DNA of 64,000 bases from Oscillospiraceae bacterium. GTDB lineage: Bacteria; Bacillota; Clostridia; Oscillospirales; Ruminococcaceae. The stretch covers positions 62,001 through 126,000 of the forward strand of contig JAJQBX010000021.1 in NCBI GenBank assembly GCA_021203065.1, written 5' to 3'. Positions 60,957-64,000 of the stretch are shown piece after piece. The position numbers and the translations under genes were made by a program. Below the pieces are notes generated by a model. It had not been told where the DNA came from. It made no database searches and saw only the letters and a program-made list of their open reading frames with translations. Numbering within the stretch: position 1 is the stretch's first letter; each line of letters begins with the position of its first letter.

Positions 60957-62132
60957 CTACCACCCCAACCACTCTCTGATAAACTCGCTGAGGCTCTCCG
61001 CCGCTTTCTGCTGAGAGGTGGCACTTGGATGCCAGTCTGCACCGTAGCCGTCGGATGAGCTCTGGACGTCGAATTCAAAGCTTGTCACTTTTTCGTCTCC
61101 GGTTTCGGTGACATATTCGCTGACAGCCTCCTCAACCATCGGATAGAGCTCGTTGCCCATGATTCCGAGGGCACAGATGATGTAGGCGTCGGGGTTATTC
61201 TCCCTTACCTGTTTGATGAATTCGATATATGCGGTCTTGTATTCTTCCTGCTTTTCAGAATCAGAGCCGGTGTAGCTATAGTCGTTCGTTCCGAGGTTAA
61301 TTACAACGAGGTCGACAGGATTACTGTCAAAGTCCCATTCAACCGAGTCGGGAGTGACTCCGTCAACAGTTCCCGAGCCTGAGCCGAAGCACTCGTAGTA
61401 GTCGGACATGACTCCCCACGACTGAATAGTTCCGTCTGAGGTGTAGCCTGAGATGATTCCGTGTCCGCTCTTGGAAACGAGGCTGTAGTCGGCGTCAAGA
61501 AGCTGAGCAGTCAGGTAGGCATACGACTTGGTGGCGTTTTCTGTACGTGTAGAGAATGAGGAATTCTGATCCTCAGCATCGACGCCGTAGCCGCAGGTTA
61601 TGGAGTCGCCGATAAATTCAATAGTGTGCTCCTTGTCGGCTGTCGGCTTTATTGCGCCGTAAGCCTCAACCTCAATAGAGCCGATAACGCAGGTCGAGTT
61701 CCCCGTTTCGGAGAGCTTGACTATTCTTATTGTGCAGTCCTCGGCTTCTTCGCTTTCAAAAACGGTGAATGTGGTCGACTCCTCCATGAGCATTTCGTCG
61801 ACAACGAGTTCATCGTTGACGTAAATAGCGATTCTCGGAACGCTGTTCCAGTCCTCACTGTTAATAGTGTCGTCGCCTAAGAGCGTGATAGTGGCAGAAG
61901 TACCGTTAAAGGTGAACTCAGCTCCCGAACCGGAATAGGCGAGCCAGAGACCACTTTCGGTCTCCTCAGTTCTGCCAAGCTTCTTCACATATTTTTCTGT
62001 TGGAATAAAGCTGTTCACGCTGAGCACATCCTCGTCAATTTCGATTTCGTCTTCCGCACTGCTACCGCAACCGGTCAGACACAAGCTCAGCATCATAATG
62101 CTGAGAAGTACTGCAATAATTCGCTTCACCAT
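60957..62132 (-). CDS. SGNH-type carbohydrate esterase lipoprotein (CE2-like)
   Basis: 391 residues. Signal peptide with lipobox LCLTGC. An N-terminal jelly-roll domain (GSGAEFTFNGTSATITLLGDD) followed by SGNH motifs GDSITCGYG, INLGTNDYS and DWHPSATSQ. This two-part layout is that of CE2 acetyl-xylan/acetyl-hemicellulose esterases of gut Firmicutes. Catalytic Ser, Asn, Asp and His are present, in contrast to the phage protein at 1655. It overlaps the nitroreductase gene by 7 bases. Confidence 0.88.
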   Translation of the reverse strand: MVKRIIAVLLSIMMLSLCLTGCGSSAEDEIEIDEDVLSVNSFIPTEKYVKKLGRTEETESGLWLAYSGSGAEFTFNGTSATITLLGDDTINSEDWNSVPRIAIYVNDELVVDEMLMEESTTFTVFESEEAEDCTIRIVKLSETGNSTCVIGSIEVEAYGAIKPTADKEHTIEFIGDSITCGYGVDAEDQNSSFSTRTENATKSYAYLTAQLLDADYSLVSKSGHGIISGYTSDGTIQSWGVMSDYYECFGSGSGTVDGVTPDSVEWDFDSNPVDLVVINLGTNDYSYTGSDSEKQEEYKTAYIEFIKQVRENNPDAYIICALGIMGNELYPMVEEAVSEYVTETGDEKVTSFEFDVQSSSDGYGADWHPSATSQQKAAESLSEFIREWLGW

Positions 62133-62647
62133 TTGTTAAAATGCACCCTGCTTTCTTCGTAAGTAATCTTGTCGTCCGGCTTTTCCTCTGCGGGATAGCC
62201 AAGAGCTATTATTGAAAGGGGAACGATTTCATCCGGAAGCTTCATGAGCTCACGGACGTTTGCGACCTTGTCCTCCTGCGGATAAGTCCCCAGCCAGACT
62301 GCTCCCAAGCCCATTGCGCTTGCGGCAAGGATGATGTTCTGAGTGGCGATTGAGGCGTCCTCAATCCAGTAGTCGGGGGCTCTTGAAAATGCCCTCTCAA
62401 GGTCTCCGCAGACGATAATTGCCGCTGCCGCATCGGGGAGCATGCCTGCTGCTCTTCCGTTGCAGTGGGAGAGATCTCGGAGAAGCTCCTTATCGTCAAC
62501 CACGATAAAAGCCCAGTCCCTTGAATTGACGCATGTAGGACCGGACATCCCGCATTCAAGGAGCTTGTGCATCGTCTCAGAGTCAATCTTCTCATCAGTG
62601 TACTTTCTTATACTTCTTCTTTTGAGTATGTTTTCAACTGCTTCCAT
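62126..62647 (-). CDS. Nitroreductase family protein
   Basis: 173 residues. FMN oxidoreductase fold: ILKRRSIRKYTDEKID at the N-terminus, CGMSGPTCVNSRDWAFIVV, and ASAMGLGAVWLGTYP near residue 115. Length suits the small FMN nitroreductases. Substrate unknown. Translationally coupled to the esterase gene downstream. Confidence 0.92.
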   Translation of the reverse strand: MEAVENILKRRSIRKYTDEKIDSETMHKLLECGMSGPTCVNSRDWAFIVVDDKELLRDLSHCNGRAAGMLPDAAAAIIVCGDLERAFSRAPDYWIEDASIATQNIILAASAMGLGAVWLGTYPQEDKVANVRELMKLPDEIVPLSIIALGYPAEEKPDDKITYEESRVHFNKW

Positions 62648-62678
62648 TTTCCGTTACTTCCTGTTCGTAAATTTATGC

Positions 62679-63860
62679 TTACTTCCCAAGCATTTTCTTA
62701 AGTCTTCTCATAGCCTCTTCGGTGTTCTCGTGGGTTGAGAATGATGTAAGGCGGATATAGCCCTTGCCGTTTTTGCCGAAGCCCTCTCCGGGAGTGCCGA
62801 CGACGTTCGCCTCTTCGAGAAGCTTGTCAAAGAACTCCCAAGACCCGAGCCCTCCGGGGCATCTGAGCCAGATATAGGGCGAATTCTTTCCGCCGAAATA
62901 CTTGATTCCGCACTCGTCGAGGGCGGTCATCATAATCTTGGCGTTCTCCTGATAGTAGGCGATGTTCTCCCTGACGCCTTTCTGACCCTTGGGGGTGAAG
63001 ACGGCATTTGCGCCGCACTGGACGATGTAGGAAACGCCGTTGAACTTGGTCGACTGACGCCTGAGCCAGAGCTTATTGAGGTTTTCGTCAAAGTGAAGCT
63101 CTTTCGGGACGATGGTATATCCGCAACGTGTTCCGGTGAAGCCTGCGGTCTTCGAGAGCGAGCAGATCTCGATAACGCACTTCTTCGCATCCTCAACCTC
63201 ATAAGCTGTGTGCGGGACATCCGGGTCGGTGATAAACGCCTCATAAGCCGAATCGAGGAGTATCACAGCCTTTTTTGCAAGCGCATAGTCAACCCACTCC
63301 TTAAGCTGAGCCCTTGTATAAGCCGCACCGGTCGGGTTGTTAGGGGAGCAGAGATATATTATATCTGCGTCAACCGCATAGTCGGGCATCGGGAGAAAAT
63401 CGTTTCCCTCGGTGGCGTCGGCATAGACAATCTTTCTTCCAGCCAAGATGTTTGTATCGACATAGACGGGATATACAGGATCAGTTACAAGAACAGTATT
63501 GTCTGAGTCGAAGAGATCGAGGATATTGCCAAGATCAGTTTTAGCACCCTCAGAAACGAACACCTCTTCCGTCTCGAGGTCAACTCCGAAGCCCTTGTAG
63601 TATCCGCAAATGCTTTCACAGAGGAAATCATAGCCTCTGTACTCTCCGTAGCCCTTGAAAGTCTCCCTGACTCCCATCTCGGAAACAGCCTTGTGCATGG
63701 CGTCGGTGACCGCCTCGCAAAGCGGCAGGGTGACATCACCGATACCCATCTTGATAATCTCCGCCTCAGGGTGCTCATGCGAGTACTTGGCCGTCCTCTC
63801 CGCAACCTCCGCAAAGAGATAATTCTGCTCTATCTTGTAAAAATTTTTATTTGCTTTCAT
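62679..63860 (-). CDS. dapL: LL-diaminopimelate aminotransferase
   Basis: 393 residues. PLP aminotransferase class I that converts tetrahydrodipicolinate directly to LL-DAP, bypassing the acyl intermediates. FKGYGEYRGYDFLCESI, LCSPNNPTGAAYT, PLP Lys in SLSKTAGFTGTRCGY and C-terminal GKGYIRLTSF. Together with asd, dapA, dapB here and a probable dapF just upstream it completes the short DAP route. AGGAGG ribosome site before the ATG. Confidence 0.95.
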   Translation of the reverse strand: MKANKNFYKIEQNYLFAEVAERTAKYSHEHPEAEIIKMGIGDVTLPLCEAVTDAMHKAVSEMGVRETFKGYGEYRGYDFLCESICGYYKGFGVDLETEEVFVSEGAKTDLGNILDLFDSDNTVLVTDPVYPVYVDTNILAGRKIVYADATEGNDFLPMPDYAVDADIIYLCSPNNPTGAAYTRAQLKEWVDYALAKKAVILLDSAYEAFITDPDVPHTAYEVEDAKKCVIEICSLSKTAGFTGTRCGYTIVPKELHFDENLNKLWLRRQSTKFNGVSYIVQCGANAVFTPKGQKGVRENIAYYQENAKIMMTALDECGIKYFGGKNSPYIWLRCPGGLGSWEFFDKLLEEANVVGTPGEGFGKNGKGYIRLTSFSTHENTEEAMRRLKKMLGK

Positions 63861-63890
63861 GTTATCCTCCTATTGTAGGGGCTGGATACA

Positions 63891-63910
63891 CAAGTTCGCT
63901 AGCGAACTTG
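63891..63910. repeat. Perfect 20-base palindrome
   Basis: CAAGTTCGCTAGCGAACTTG is fully symmetrical. It lies between dapL and the partial gene upstream. Could form a hairpin terminator for the upstream gene; on the minus strand only a weak T run follows. Confidence 0.7.
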
Positions 63911-63926
63911 CCCGCCTGTTTTTTCG

Positions 63927-64000
63927 TCAGTCTATATACCCTTCAAACGCAAACTCCGCTCCGCCACGCATCTTAATATCATAGTCAGGCGAGCAGGTGA
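63927..64000 (-). CDS. End of a gene, probably diaminopimelate epimerase
   Basis: The minus-strand frame is open from the window edge and ends at 63927. The final residues DYDIKMRGGAEFAFEGYID resemble the C-terminus of DapF (a strand, then GxAEFxFEG). dapF-dapL adjacency is common in bacteria with the aminotransferase route, so dapF is likely, but only 23 residues are visible. Confidence 0.5.
   Translation of the reverse strand, partial: TCSPDYDIKMRGGAEFAFEGYID

Overview
The window looks like chromosomal DNA of an anaerobic, spore-forming member of the Clostridia, most likely a gut or rumen Ruminococcaceae/Oscillospiraceae. Reasons: an alpha/beta-type small acid-soluble spore protein gene, lysine/meso-DAP synthesis through LL-diaminopimelate aminotransferase (dapL), strong GGAGG ribosome binding sites, a GH5 cellulase-like lipoprotein and an SGNH esterase-like lipoprotein, and the family of short palindromic repeats seen between genes. 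No rRNA, tRNA or CRISPR array was found.

Layout. (1) 1 to about 16.4 kb is a mobile element, probably the right part of a prophage: baseplate/tail proteins, small membrane proteins, a holin-like protein and a three-domain endolysin, then a moron-like AAA-ATPase/nuclease, then three tandem large serine recombinases (7.7-12.9 kb), an AlbA/Schlafen-type regulator, a divergent XRE repressor with a likely operator, and two small accessory genes. (2) 16.5-23.2 kb is an AT-rich cell-surface polysaccharide locus (glycosyltransferase, cytidylyltransferases, flippase, VanZ-like protein, nucleotidyltransferase) that contains at least four truncated or chimeric gene remnants. (3) 23.6-38.9 kb is the most unusual part: a colinear, tightly packed gene set with three dynamin-like GTPases, a LytTR regulator with a degenerate receiver domain, a C39-peptidase-like protein without catalytic residues, two unknown proteins, a 1087-residue HerA-type ATPase, a small protein, a toxin-like HExRH metallopeptidase with a three-cysteine C-terminal tail, a radical-SAM/SPASM maturase overlapping it by one base, a zinc-ribbon protein and one more small protein. 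I propose this as a previously undescribed membrane/peptide-maturation system. It is followed by an Rpn-like nuclease gene with its own promoter. (4) 40-64 kb is mostly core genome: a two-component system, DUF1385, prmC, a DUF1016 nuclease, recA-recX-rimO-pgsA, GH5, queA, asd-dapA-dapB, a TetR regulator with a small membrane protein, an Mrp ATPase, a VanY carboxypeptidase, SASP, a Fic AMPylator, a CE2-like esterase, nitroreductase, dapL and the end of a probable dapF.

How the parts connect. asd, dapA, dapB, dapL (and probably dapF) together give the short aminotransferase route from aspartate semialdehyde to DAP, for peptidoglycan and lysine. The recA-recX-rimO-pgsA order is a usual Clostridia block. 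In the dynamin/HerA region the gene overlaps (8, 4, 4 and 1 bases) indicate translational coupling, so these proteins are probably made together.

Quality note: three genes (about 7490, 37468 and 56663) each need one extra base in a short homopolymer run to restore a sensible reading frame. All three look like single-base deletions, which may be sequencing or assembly errors rather than true pseudogenes.
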